Assembly: GCF_018736105.1 (NCBI RefSeq)
Contig: NZ_CP076135.1
Coordinates: forward strand, 5,386,495-5,450,494
Length of the DNA: 64,000 nt
DNA from: Bradyrhizobium sediminis
Lineage (GTDB): Bacteria > Pseudomonadota > Alphaproteobacteria > Rhizobiales > Xanthobacteraceae
Reading direction: 5' to 3'
Shown: in pieces, positions 42,074 through 50,657 of the stretch
Layout: every line of letters begins with the position of its first letter
Position numbering within the stretch: the first letter of the stretch is position 1
The notes under the pieces: model-generated
What the model was told of the DNA's origin: nothing
Databases searched by the model: none
Seen by the model: only the letters and a program-made list of their open reading frames with translations
Position numbers and translations under genes: made by a program

Positions 42074-42490
42074 ATGGCTGTCAAGGTTACCGCGCTCGAT
42101 CATATCGTTATCAATGTCGCGGACGTGGCGCGCTCGGCCGAATGGTACCGGAAAATCCTCGGCATGGAGATCAAGGTGTTCGATCCAGGTCCGGGCAAGA
42201 CGCCGCGGACGTCGCTGGTGTTCGGAAACCAGAAGATCAACGTGCGGCCGCTGCACGCCGACAAGGTCGAATGGTTCACCGCGGACCATGAAACCGCCGG
42301 CAGCGACGACCTCTGCTTTCTCACCGCGAGCACGCCGGAACAGGTGGTCGCGCATCTCGAGGCCTGCGGCGTCGCCATCGAGGAAGGTCCGGTCGCGAAA
42401 CAGGGCGCCCGCGGCACGCTGCAATCGGTCTATTGCCGGGATCCCGACGGCAGCCTGATCGAGATTTCGTCGTATCAGCGAGAGGCGTAG
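42074..42490 (+). CDS. VOC-family (glyoxalase/dioxygenase-like) protein
   Basis: 138 residues with two beta-alpha-beta-beta-beta modules. The first metal ligand histidine is in LDHIVINVADV (about residue 13) and the second module includes a PEQVVAHLEACGV region, with the last ligand in the DPDGSLIEISSY tail. The length is that of single-domain VOC enzymes such as lactoylglutathione lyase or fosfomycin-resistance relatives; the reaction cannot be chosen. It starts 137 bases from the divergent Bug gene and is followed by the acyl-CoA ligase gene on the same strand. Confidence 0.85.
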   Translation: MAVKVTALDHIVINVADVARSAEWYRKILGMEIKVFDPGPGKTPRTSLVFGNQKINVRPLHADKVEWFTADHETAGSDDLCFLTASTPEQVVAHLEACGVAIEEGPVAKQGARGTLQSVYCRDPDGSLIEISSYQREA

Positions 42491-42615
42491 GCCTCCTCCC
42501 CGTCATGTATGGACGGCCCCGCATTTGCGGATTTGCCCCGCGCCCGATCCGGTGGCAGAAAGGCCCCCAAGCAACAACGCTGAAGGCAGCCGGCAAGGCT
42601 GCGCGGGAGGATCTG

Positions 42616-44202
42616 ATGCGGAATTCACAGGCAGCGCCGGGCATCGTCGGGCCATTCGCGGGGCTTGACGTACCGTGGCTGCTGCGGATGCGGGCCGAGA
42701 CGCGGCGCAACCATCCGTTCCTGATCTGGGCGCCGTTCGATGCGCCGGCGCGGATCTGGGCTTACGGCGAATTTCACGACCGCGTCGGCGCGCTGGCCGC
42801 GGGGCTGGCCGCGCGCGGCATCAAGCCCGGCGAGTATGTGCTGATCCATCTCGACAACTGCATCGAGGCGATGTTGGCCTGGTTCGCCTGCGTCGAGCTC
42901 GGCGCCATCGCGGTGACCACCAACACCCGCTCGGCGCCGGCGGAAATGGATTATTTCGCCGGTCATTGCGGCGCGGTGGCCGCGATCACCCAGCCGGCCT
43001 ATGCCGAGATGGTATCGGCGCATTGCCGGAGCCTGCGCTGGATCGCGGTGATATCGCACGATGCCGGCGCCAGCCCGGCGCAAGGCTCGAGCCCCGGGCG
43101 CAGCGACAGCTTTGAGGCGCTGTTCGCCGACAGCGCCGCCCGGCCGCGCCGCCCGACCGATCCCTTCGCGCCGTGCAGCGTGCAATATACTTCCGGCACC
43201 ACGTCCCGCCCGAAGGCGGTACTGTGGTCCCACGCCAATGCGCTGTGGGGCGCCAAGATCAACGCCGCGCACCAGGATTTGCATCAAGGCGATGTGCATC
43301 AGACCTATCTGCCGCTGTTTCACACCAATGCGCTGGCCTATTCGATGCTGGCGAGCCTGTGGGTCGGCGGAACCTGCGTGATCCAGCCGCGGTTTTCCGT
43401 GAGCCGGTTCTGGAGCGTGGCGCTGGAGCACGGCTGCACCTGGACCTCGACGATCCCGTTCTGCATGAAGGCGCTGCTGGAACTTGAGATCCCGAAGCAT
43501 CACAAGTTCCGGCTGTGGGGCTCGGCGATCAACGATCCGCCGCCGTTCGCCGCCTTCGGCATCAAGATCATCGGCTGGTGGGGCATGACCGAGACCATCA
43601 CCCACGGCATCGTCGGCGAGGTCGACCAGCCCAACATTCCGATGTCGATCGGCCGCGCCGCGCCGGAATATGCGATCCGCGTCACCGGCGATGACGGCTC
43701 CGCGACCAGGGTCGGCGACACCGGCAACCTGCTGATCAAGGGCATTCCCGGATTGTCGCTGTTCCAGGAATACCTGCACAACGAAAAGGCGACGCGGGAA
43801 AGCTTCGACGAGCACGGCTATTTCATCACCGGCGACCGGGTTACGCTGCTCGAAGACGGCTTCATCAGGTTCGGCGACCGCGCCAAGGACATGCTGAAGG
43901 TCGGCGGCGAGAACGTCGCGGCTTCCGAGATCGAGCAGGTGATCGCGGTGGTGCCCGGCGTGCGCGAGGCCGCGGTGGTCGGCAAGAAGCATCCGATGCT
44001 CGACGAGGTGCCGGTCGTGTTCATCATTCCGGCGGCCGGCGTCGAAGGCGCGCCCAGGGATCTGCACGACACCGTGATGGCCGCCTGCCGCGGCGCGCTG
44101 GCCGACTTCAAGGTGCCGCGCGAAATCCGCTTCGTCGACGACATGCCGCGCTCAACGCTGGAGAAGGTGGCGAAGGCGGAGCTGCGGAAGATGCTGGGGT
44201 GA
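42616..44202 (+). CDS. AMP-binding acyl-CoA ligase
   Basis: 528 residues from ATG 42616, with GGGAGG five bases upstream. The P-loop is YTSGTTSRPKAVLWSH (about residues 190-205), the adenine motif WWGMTET lies near residue 320, the hinge is FGDRAKDMLKVGGENV and the catalytic lysine is near residue 520 in TLEKVAKAEL. The general form is that of crotonobetaine/carnitine and medium-chain acyl-CoA ligases. It activates an unidentified carboxylic acid. The VOC gene is just upstream and the Bug carboxylate-binding gene is divergent, giving a small acid-utilisation neighbourhood. Confidence 0.92.
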   Translation: MRNSQAAPGIVGPFAGLDVPWLLRMRAETRRNHPFLIWAPFDAPARIWAYGEFHDRVGALAAGLAARGIKPGEYVLIHLDNCIEAMLAWFACVELGAIAVTTNTRSAPAEMDYFAGHCGAVAAITQPAYAEMVSAHCRSLRWIAVISHDAGASPAQGSSPGRSDSFEALFADSAARPRRPTDPFAPCSVQYTSGTTSRPKAVLWSHANALWGAKINAAHQDLHQGDVHQTYLPLFHTNALAYSMLASLWVGGTCVIQPRFSVSRFWSVALEHGCTWTSTIPFCMKALLELEIPKHHKFRLWGSAINDPPPFAAFGIKIIGWWGMTETITHGIVGEVDQPNIPMSIGRAAPEYAIRVTGDDGSATRVGDTGNLLIKGIPGLSLFQEYLHNEKATRESFDEHGYFITGDRVTLLEDGFIRFGDRAKDMLKVGGENVAASEIEQVIAVVPGVREAAVVGKKHPMLDEVPVVFIIPAAGVEGAPRDLHDTVMAACRGALADFKVPREIRFVDDMPRSTLEKVAKAELRKMLG

Positions 44203-44217
44203 AGTGCAGTTTGGCCA

Positions 44218-45312
44218 TCAATAGTGCCCGAAGGCGATCGGGCGGAACGCCTGAAGCAGGTGCTGGTCGATCTTGTCTCCCATCTGCTCCATCATCGCGA
44301 ACGCCTTGGCGTGGGTATGCTGCAGCCGGTAGGCCCGCTTCTCCACCAGCGCCGCGTAGATATCCATGATCGTCGTCAGCCGCACGATGTCGCTGATCTG
44401 GTTATCGCGCAGGCCATTCGGATAGCCCGACCCGTCGAGCATCTCATGATGGTGCAGGACCACGTCCAGCATCTCCGGCGGGAAGCCGCCCTCGGCCGCG
44501 AGCGCGTCATAGCCGCGGCGCGGATGCTTGCGCATCTCGGCCGTTTCCTCCTCCGTCAGCGGTCCCGGCTTGTCGAGGATGGCCACGGGGATGAACGCCT
44601 TGCCGACATCGTGCAGCAGCGCGGCCCGCGCCAGGCGGCGCTGGTCATCCTCGCGCATACCGAGATGCTGGGCGAACGCGACGGCAAAGCCGGTGACGAA
44701 GAGGCAATGGCGATAGCTGTCGTTGTGATGGCAGCCGACGGCCGTCAGCCATTCGCGCAACGAAGAGTGCTTGATGGCCTTGAGAATCCTGTTTTCGGCC
44801 GCCACGATGTCGCTGAATTTCAGCGGACCCCCCGCCGGGAGCTTCTCGAAGATCTTGACCATCACCGCGTGCGCGGCCTCGACGCCCCGGTTCAGGGCCT
44901 TGCCGCGATCCGTCGCGTCGAAACCATGGCTGTCGGGAAACGCGGCACGGATGCGCTGCAGAATGGCCTGCGCATCGAACGGCCGCGATATCGTATCGGT
45001 GGCGCCCAGCGCCCAGGCCTGCATCGAGCCGTGATGCAGCGCGTCGGCGAGAACGAACAGCCGCGGCATCGGTCGGTAAGCCTCGGTGCGCAGCTTGTTG
45101 CGGACGATCTGGACGCTCTCCGGCGACCGCAGGTTGATGTCGACCACGATGCCGGCAAACTGGCCGGGCTGGTCGGGAATGTCCGAGGTCGGGACGGTAT
45201 CGACCTCACCCGCCATCTGCAGAATGCTGGCCAGTTCGTTGCTCTGGTCGCTCCGGTCCGACGCCAGAAGCAGCCGGCGTCTGGGCGAGACTTGCGTGGC
45301 GGGGACTGTCAT
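44218..45312 (-). CDS. HD-GYP response-regulator phosphodiesterase
   Basis: 364 residues from ATG 45312 with GAGGATCC just before it. A receiver-like N-terminus (about 12-125) keeps the aspartate in IVVDINL but lacks a clear second acidic pair, so phosphorylation is uncertain. The HD-GYP domain (about 190-350) has LLHDVGK and HHHEMLDGSGYPNG, the two signatures of c-di-GMP-degrading HD-GYP enzymes. It should lower c-di-GMP, as the EAL proteins of this window may also do. It converges on the acyl-CoA ligase gene with 15 bases between the stops. Confidence 0.92.
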   Translation of the reverse strand: MTVPATQVSPRRRLLLASDRSDQSNELASILQMAGEVDTVPTSDIPDQPGQFAGIVVDINLRSPESVQIVRNKLRTEAYRPMPRLFVLADALHHGSMQAWALGATDTISRPFDAQAILQRIRAAFPDSHGFDATDRGKALNRGVEAAHAVMVKIFEKLPAGGPLKFSDIVAAENRILKAIKHSSLREWLTAVGCHHNDSYRHCLFVTGFAVAFAQHLGMREDDQRRLARAALLHDVGKAFIPVAILDKPGPLTEEETAEMRKHPRRGYDALAAEGGFPPEMLDVVLHHHEMLDGSGYPNGLRDNQISDIVRLTTIMDIYAALVEKRAYRLQHTHAKAFAMMEQMGDKIDQHLLQAFRPIAFGHY

Positions 45313-46458
45313 GGATCCTCGTTGACTGGCGCGGTTGTGACCGACAGCGACGCTACCTGACAACGGGTTCCCCGGGGCTTAAGGGGTGTGGTGAATGCCG
45401 GGAGATCGCGAAACGTAAAAGTTTAGCGATTGCAATTGGCATGACGCTTGACGCCGATCGCAAAGACAATCATCGCAAGGTCGGCTCGCAATGACGGGAC
45501 GGAAAATCGCAGATTCACGTCCGCATTCTCGCGGCGCGATGCGCCCGAGGTTTGCGTGTCGTTGTCCCTCGAAAGAAGAGGGAGCAGGGAATGCCGGATG
45601 CGCGCTGCACCCGCGGTCTCGTGTGCAAAATGCACGAGTAAAAAACGCACACGAGCATACAGGGCAGCGGAGGCGATCCGACATTCCCTGCGCAATGGCT
45701 TTACGGTTTATAGCGCGCTCTCCCCGGCGATCAGGATTTGCTTGTCACCGTCGCCCCGCGGATTGACGGCAAAGCCCGACGCCCGGTTGGGCCGGCTACG
45801 CCTCCGCAAGGACTTGACGCCAACCCAGAGGCTGTCAGGACCACACGCCTTCGCCGTACGCTTCAGCACCGCTCGTCCGCACGTCCTGTGACCGCTCACG
45901 GACCGTGAAGTCCGCCCTGCCATCCCATCGCGCGCACGAAGCCGCCGCGTCCACCGCATCCCATCCCAACGTTCGTGACGATGGCCAACGCCCCTTCCTC
46001 GGGGACAGGATGGCGGGAATCCTAAAAGTGATTTGCCCGACGGCGAAAGCGGAAATTTGCCCGTCGGGTTATTTTGCCGCAGCCGTGGTGCCGTAGGAGG
46101 AGTGCGGGCGAAGGACCTGCAGAATGGTTGAGCCGTCCATCATGGGCAACTGCGATGATGGTGAGGGCATGAGTTCAAAAACGAGACGCGCTGGCGGACG
46201 TCCGCTTGATGCGCAAACGAACTCACGTCAAACATCGCACCATGTCCGAAATGTGCCAACAAGAGACTCATGCACTGCAACAACTAGCGGCTTATTCGAT
46301 CACCTCGTCCGCACGGGCGAGTAGCGTAGACGACACGATTTGTGCCAGGCACGCTCCTGTGAGTATGTTAGGTTTCATTTCTAATCGCCTTGGCAGGCGA
46401 GGGAAGTGCCTGGGCCGCCTTTAAAGGCCGGTAGCGACGATGAGCGGGAAGCAGGGCG
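45313..46458. other. Gene-free region with repeat-like sequence
   Basis: About 1.1 kb with no convincing gene. Several overlapping short frames exist on both strands, none with a protein-like composition or ribosome site. Segments such as the one around 45700-45960 and 46000-46100 (with paired GATTTGCCCGACGG and CCCGTCGGG) look like the long intergenic repeat seen throughout Bradyrhizobium genomes, which is often mis-annotated as short proteins. This is recognised from memory and not by search. Confidence 0.5.
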
Positions 46459-47748
46459 ATGAACTTGCGGCAATTGCTACGGTCGGCCGTGACGGGGTTG
46501 CTGCCTTTAATCGCGGCGCCCTCAGTTGGCGCGTTAGCGGAAGGCGCATTCGACATCCCTGCGGGCGCCCACTTCAACCAGCAAAAACTTGAGCGCATCG
46601 GCGAGTATTTCCAAAACGAGATCGCGACCGGAAAAATTCCCGGGGCTATAATCTTGATTCAGCAGCACGGGCAGCCGGTCTATCTGCAATCTTTCGGCGT
46701 CCGTGACGTGAGATCCAAGCTGCCTATCACGCCAGACACCATCTTTCGTATTTTTTCCATAACCAAGCCCATCACCAGCGTCGCGGCCATGATGCTGATC
46801 GATCAGGGCAAGCTGGCGCTTGGCGACCCCGTCGCCAAATACATTCCCTCCTTCGCAAACGTAAAGGTCGGCGTCGAGAAAAAGTCGAACAATGGCGAAC
46901 GCAGCTTGGAATTGGTATCGCTGAATCGGCCCATTACCGTCGAAGATCTGATGCGGCACACCTCGGGCATCACTTATGGCTTTTATGGCGCCAGCCTGGT
47001 CCGGCAGGCGTATCGCGACGCCAATATTTACGCGGGTGATTTCGACAATGCCGAGTTCGCCGAGCGCATCGCGAGACTGCCTCTGGCCGAACAGCCGGGT
47101 ACCCTTTGGGACTATGGCCACTCGACCGACATTCTCGGACGGATAATCGAAGTTGCATCGGGACAGACGCTTCTCGAGTTCGAAAAGGACAACCTGCTCG
47201 ATCCGCTAGGCATGACCGCCACCAGCTTCTTTGTGGCCGATCCGCAGAAGTACAGCCAGATCGCCTACCCGCTGCCCCATGACAGCGATTTCAGGGTCGG
47301 CTGGGAAAGCAGCCCGCAAATCTACATGAAATGGCAATCCGGTGGCGGCGGCATGGTCTCCACCATCGCAGACTTTGCGCGGTTTTCACAAATGCTGCTG
47401 AATGGTGGCACGCTCGACGGCAGGCGTTATCTCAGCACTGCAAGCTTCGCCGTGATGACGCGCGACCATGTCGGACCAGTTTCAGGCGTCGCGCGCGATT
47501 ATTTTTATTTCCCCGGCGATGGTTTCGGTTTCGGTCTCGGTTTCGGCGTACGAACCGACCCCGGCAACGCGAAGCCACCGCCGCCGGGCTCCATAGGCGA
47601 ATTGAAGTGGGATGGCGTCAGCGGCTGCTATTTCGTGATCGACCGCAAGCAGGACATGTTTTTCGTATTGCTGGAGCAAACACCGTCCGAGCGGCAGCGG
47701 ATCCAGCCTGCCTTGAAGAAGCTGATTTATGAAGCGCTTGAGAACTGA
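46459..47748 (+). CDS. Serine hydrolase, beta-lactamase/esterase (class C-like) family
   Basis: 429 residues with a signal peptide (about residues 1-27). The nucleophile is in FSITKPIT, an SxxK motif; the second motif is WDYGHSTDILG, where YxN is replaced by YGH, as in several EstB-like carboxylesterases; HTSGITYG lies before it. It therefore resembles the esterase branch more than true beta-lactamases. It would act in the periplasm or on surface esters. The GC content appears lower than the neighbours. No operon partner: the cytochrome gene follows 120 bases later. Confidence 0.88.
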   Translation: MNLRQLLRSAVTGLLPLIAAPSVGALAEGAFDIPAGAHFNQQKLERIGEYFQNEIATGKIPGAIILIQQHGQPVYLQSFGVRDVRSKLPITPDTIFRIFSITKPITSVAAMMLIDQGKLALGDPVAKYIPSFANVKVGVEKKSNNGERSLELVSLNRPITVEDLMRHTSGITYGFYGASLVRQAYRDANIYAGDFDNAEFAERIARLPLAEQPGTLWDYGHSTDILGRIIEVASGQTLLEFEKDNLLDPLGMTATSFFVADPQKYSQIAYPLPHDSDFRVGWESSPQIYMKWQSGGGGMVSTIADFARFSQMLLNGGTLDGRRYLSTASFAVMTRDHVGPVSGVARDYFYFPGDGFGFGLGFGVRTDPGNAKPPPPGSIGELKWDGVSGCYFVIDRKQDMFFVLLEQTPSERQRIQPALKKLIYEALEN

Positions 47749-47827
47749 CAACGGTGCCGGTCCCTGCCATGTTCCCGGCGTATTGATTTGAGTGATCGTG
47801 CCATCAAGAGCAAAATTGGCCAGCGAA

Positions 47828-47841
47828 TTGACTTACATCAA
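47828..47841. promoter_or_regulatory. FNR/FixK-type box upstream of the cytochrome c gene
   Basis: TTGACTTACATCAA, a TTGA-N6-TCAA palindrome. Its centre is 41.5 bases from the ATG at 47876, the distance at which FNR/FixK proteins bind relative to the transcription start. Confidence 0.55.
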
Positions 47842-47875
47842 CTCAGCAAGCTCCCTCAGGCGATGAGTGCGCAAC

Positions 47876-48319
47876 ATGACAAAACACGCGAGCAAGTGGG
47901 TGATGGTTGCCAGCGTTACTGTCGGCCTATCTGCAGTGGCCTTGGCTCAAGACCTTGATGCGGGCAAGTTGGAGTTTCAGTCTTCCTGCGCGACATGCCA
48001 CGGCATTGATGGAAAGGGCAAAGGACCGCTCAGTGAGCAGCTTAGGGTAGCGCCCGCTGATTTGACTGTGCTGACGAAGCACAATAACGGGGTGTTTCCT
48101 GTCAACGCGGTCTATGAGGCCATCTACGGAATTAAAAGGATTGTAGCTCACGGTCCTCCAGACATGCCTATTTGGGGGTTCCGATATTTTGCTCGAAATA
48201 CGTCACCCGGTTCAAAGAAGCCAGATCACTATGTCGAGCTTTCCTCCGATCTAGATGCCATCGCGCGAACCCGCCTGCTCGCCGTTGTCGATTATCTGAA
48301 TCGAATTCAGCAGAAGTAG
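47876..48319 (+). CDS. Secreted c-type cytochrome, monohaem
   Basis: 147 residues from ATG 47876; GTG at 47867 is also in frame. A signal peptide ends at about ALAQ. The haem site is CATCHG (near residue 39), and the axial methionine is probably in PDMPIW. The pattern DAGKLEFQSSCATCHGIDGKGKGP is that of class I cytochromes c. It may carry electrons in the periplasm. An FNR/FixK box lies upstream, so low-oxygen induction is plausible. The base composition is more AT-rich than the neighbouring genes. Confidence 0.85.
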   Translation: MTKHASKWVMVASVTVGLSAVALAQDLDAGKLEFQSSCATCHGIDGKGKGPLSEQLRVAPADLTVLTKHNNGVFPVNAVYEAIYGIKRIVAHGPPDMPIWGFRYFARNTSPGSKKPDHYVELSSDLDAIARTRLLAVVDYLNRIQQK

Positions 48320-48579
48320 CGACGGTGCTTTCGCATAGACTTGGGCCCAACCGAGATATTCAGTTGGCAGTTGAAATGCTGCGGTGTCTGCGCTGCATTT
48401 GGTCGGACGGTCTCGTCCGCCGCAAAGGTGTCCAGGAGCAAAGCTGCGGCCCAGCCTATCTCTCGCGGCTAAACGAGCGACGCCCGAAGTCGAGAAGCTT
48501 CAGATCAGGGGCAGCCATGAAGGCCACGCCGATTCCTCGTTCGGATCCGATCATGCTGACTAGACTCAGCCACTGATTG

Positions 48580-48607
48580 AAAAGGCCACCATGTGGGTGG
48601 CCTTTTT
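48580..48607. terminator. Bidirectional intrinsic terminator
   Basis: AAAAGGCCACC and GGTGGCCTTTTT form an 11-base stem around a short loop, with T-runs reading outwards on both strands. It lies three bases past the end of the minus-strand hydrolase at 48610 and about 260 bases after the cytochrome gene. Confidence 0.85.
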
Positions 48608-48609
48608 GC

Positions 48610-49404
48610 CTATTTTTGAAGGCCAGCGGCAAAGAACTTGGTCGCCTCGGCCTTCGCTTCCTGATCCACTTTGGCGTCGTATCTGAGCGGCAGGTTGAAC
48701 TTCTTGCCGAGCTCGGTGGCTTCGGGGTTCGTGAACGCGTGCACCGCGCCGGGATATTCGATGACCCGATAATCGGCCTTCGCTGCGTCGAAATCCTTCT
48801 TGAGCGCGTCGTACTGCTCACGTTTTACGAATGGATCGTCCGCGCCATTTAGGACAAGGATCTTCGCTTTGATGGTTCCCGGCGCGGGCGCTGGGGTATT
48901 GAGACCGAGCGATGCGTGAAAGCCCGCAACGGCGACGAGGTCAGCGCCGGAACGCGCCATGTTCAGCACGACCGCGCCGCCGAAGCAGTAACCAACGGCG
49001 CCGATCCGCTGGGGATTGACCGAGGCTTGCTTCGCGAGTTGGCCCCGCGCTGCGTTAAAGCGCGACTCCATCACCGTCGGGTTCTTCATCACCGAACCCG
49101 AGAGCGCGCCGGCGTCCTTGGGGTTGTCGGCGGTCTTGGCGTCGCCGTACATGTCAGCAATGAAGGCTGTGTAGCCCTGCTGCGCGAGCTTCCGCGCCTC
49201 GTTATGGATGTGGTTGGTGATGCCCCACCATTCATGCACCATGACGATCCCAGGTCGCTTGGCTTCGGTAGCGTCGTCGTATACGACGAAGCCCTTCATG
49301 GTGGTCTCGCCGTCCGTATAGATGACCGGCTCTTCCCTGACCGCAGCGTTTGCGTTCGTGACCATTGCGATGGCGCAAAGTGCTCCTACCATAACTGTTC
49401 GCAT
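48610..49404 (-). CDS. Secreted dienelactone hydrolase family protein
   Basis: 264 residues from ATG 49404, with a run of Gs ahead of it and a signal peptide to about residue 21. The alpha/beta-hydrolase nucleophile is the cysteine in AVGYCFGGAV (about residue 138), the aspartate lies in LNGADDPF and the histidine in GAVHAFTNP. This Cys-Asp-His triad is typical of DLH. It would cleave a lactone or ester in the periplasm. It is divergent from the 2-oxoacid dehydrogenase operon, with an FNR/FixK box in between. Confidence 0.9.
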   Translation of the reverse strand: MRTVMVGALCAIAMVTNANAAVREEPVIYTDGETTMKGFVVYDDATEAKRPGIVMVHEWWGITNHIHNEARKLAQQGYTAFIADMYGDAKTADNPKDAGALSGSVMKNPTVMESRFNAARGQLAKQASVNPQRIGAVGYCFGGAVVLNMARSGADLVAVAGFHASLGLNTPAPAPGTIKAKILVLNGADDPFVKREQYDALKKDFDAAKADYRVIEYPGAVHAFTNPEATELGKKFNLPLRYDAKVDQEAKAEATKFFAAGLQK

Positions 49405-49524
49405 GCTGCCCCCCTGCAAATTGGCACAACTATATTGGCATACCAGCGATTCCAACGCTAGGCTGCGGGCGGCCTATTCACTCACGCCGACACGAAGCCG
49501 ATCAACGGTCCTGATCACGATCGA

Positions 49525-49538
49525 TTGAGATAGATCAA
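49525..49538. promoter_or_regulatory. FNR/FixK-type box before the 2-oxoacid dehydrogenase operon
   Basis: TTGAGATAGATCAA, nine of ten fixed bases of TTGATnnnnATCAA. The centre is 64.5 bases upstream of the E1alpha ATG; a start near 49573 would leave a 23-base leader holding AAGGGA. The -10 is not clear. Confidence 0.55.
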
Positions 49539-49595
49539 GAGCAGGATCCCGCTTCCGCGCGAGTTTACCAACAAGATTGGGCAAGGGATTAGTCT

Positions 49596-50657
49596 ATGTT
49601 GGGCAACCGATTGCTCTGCGTGCTCGATCGCGACGGCAATCTTGCCGGGCCCCTGCCCGAATTCGCGCGCGACCCCGCCGAACTGCTGCGGCTCTATCGG
49701 ACGCTTGTTCTCACGCGCACATTCGACACCAAGGCCATCGCGCTGCAACGTACCGGCCGCCTCGGCACCTACGCGTCGTCGCTGGGGCAAGAGGCTGTAT
49801 CGGTCGGTGCAGCCGCCGCGATGGCGAAAAGCGATGTCCTTGTTCCGAGCTTTCGCGAACATGGCGCGCAGATTTGGCGCGGCGTCACGCTCAAAGAGCT
49901 GTTCCTCTATTGGGGCGGCGACGAACGCGGCAACGATTTCGCCGGTCCACGCGAGGATTTTCCGAATTGCGTCCCGGTTGCTTCGCACGCGCCGCATGCC
50001 GTGGGCGTGGCGCTGGCCTTTCGTCTGCGCGGCGAACAGCGTGCCGCCGTGTGCGTGTTCGGCGACGGCGCCACCTCGAAAGGAGACGTGGCCGAAGCCC
50101 TGAACATGGCAGGTGTCTGGAAAGTTCCGGCAGTCTTCGTCGTCAATAACAATGCCTGGGCGATCTCGGTCCCGCGTGAAAAGCAGACCGCCGCCGCGAC
50201 GCTGGCGCAAAAGGCCGTCGCTGCCGGCATTCCCGGTGAGCAGGTCGATGGCAATGATGTCATCGCCGTCCGAGCGGCGACGGAGCGGGCGCTGGCGCGG
50301 GCGCGGCAGGGGCTCGGTCCTGCCTTGATCGAAGCACTGACCTACCGCTTGTGCGACCATACCACTTCCGATGACGCCAGCCGCTATCGCAACGACGCCG
50401 AGGTCAGCGGCCATTGGCCGGCTGAACCGGTGGCGCGTCTGCGCAAGTTCCTGATGAACGCCGGGCACTGGAGCAAAGACATGGAAGAGGCCCTGTTGCA
50501 TGAGTGCAGCAGCTCCGTCGAAGGAGCGGCCGAGGCGTATCTTGCCACGCCGGCTCAGCCGATCTCTGCTATTTTCGATTACATCTATGCCGAAATTCCA
50601 GCCGAGCTCGCAGAGCAGCGGGAAGCAGCAACCGTTCAGGCGCAAGGTGACGCATGA
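49596..50657 (+). CDS. 2-oxoacid dehydrogenase E1 alpha subunit
   Basis: 353 residues. The thiamine diphosphate motif is GDGATSKGDVAEALNMAGVWKV...VNNN (about residues 154-184). An ASHAPHAVGVA segment (around residue 130) precedes it, as in E1alpha of pyruvate, acetoin and branched-chain dehydrogenases. AAGGGA lies seven bases before the ATG. It forms a heterotetramer with the E1beta encoded next. The exact 2-oxoacid cannot be set from sequence, but the adjacent leucine-type dehydrogenase points to branched-chain 2-oxoacids. Confidence 0.93.
   Translation: MLGNRLLCVLDRDGNLAGPLPEFARDPAELLRLYRTLVLTRTFDTKAIALQRTGRLGTYASSLGQEAVSVGAAAAMAKSDVLVPSFREHGAQIWRGVTLKELFLYWGGDERGNDFAGPREDFPNCVPVASHAPHAVGVALAFRLRGEQRAAVCVFGDGATSKGDVAEALNMAGVWKVPAVFVVNNNAWAISVPREKQTAAATLAQKAVAAGIPGEQVDGNDVIAVRAATERALARARQGLGPALIEALTYRLCDHTTSDDASRYRNDAEVSGHWPAEPVARLRKFLMNAGHWSKDMEEALLHECSSSVEGAAEAYLATPAQPISAIFDYIYAEIPAELAEQREAATVQAQGDA

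Noticed and set aside
45448..46324. Several short frames in the 45.3-46.45 kb gap
   Set aside because: Overlapping on both strands, Arg/Ser/Pro-rich and without ribosome sites; they look like a non-coding repeat.
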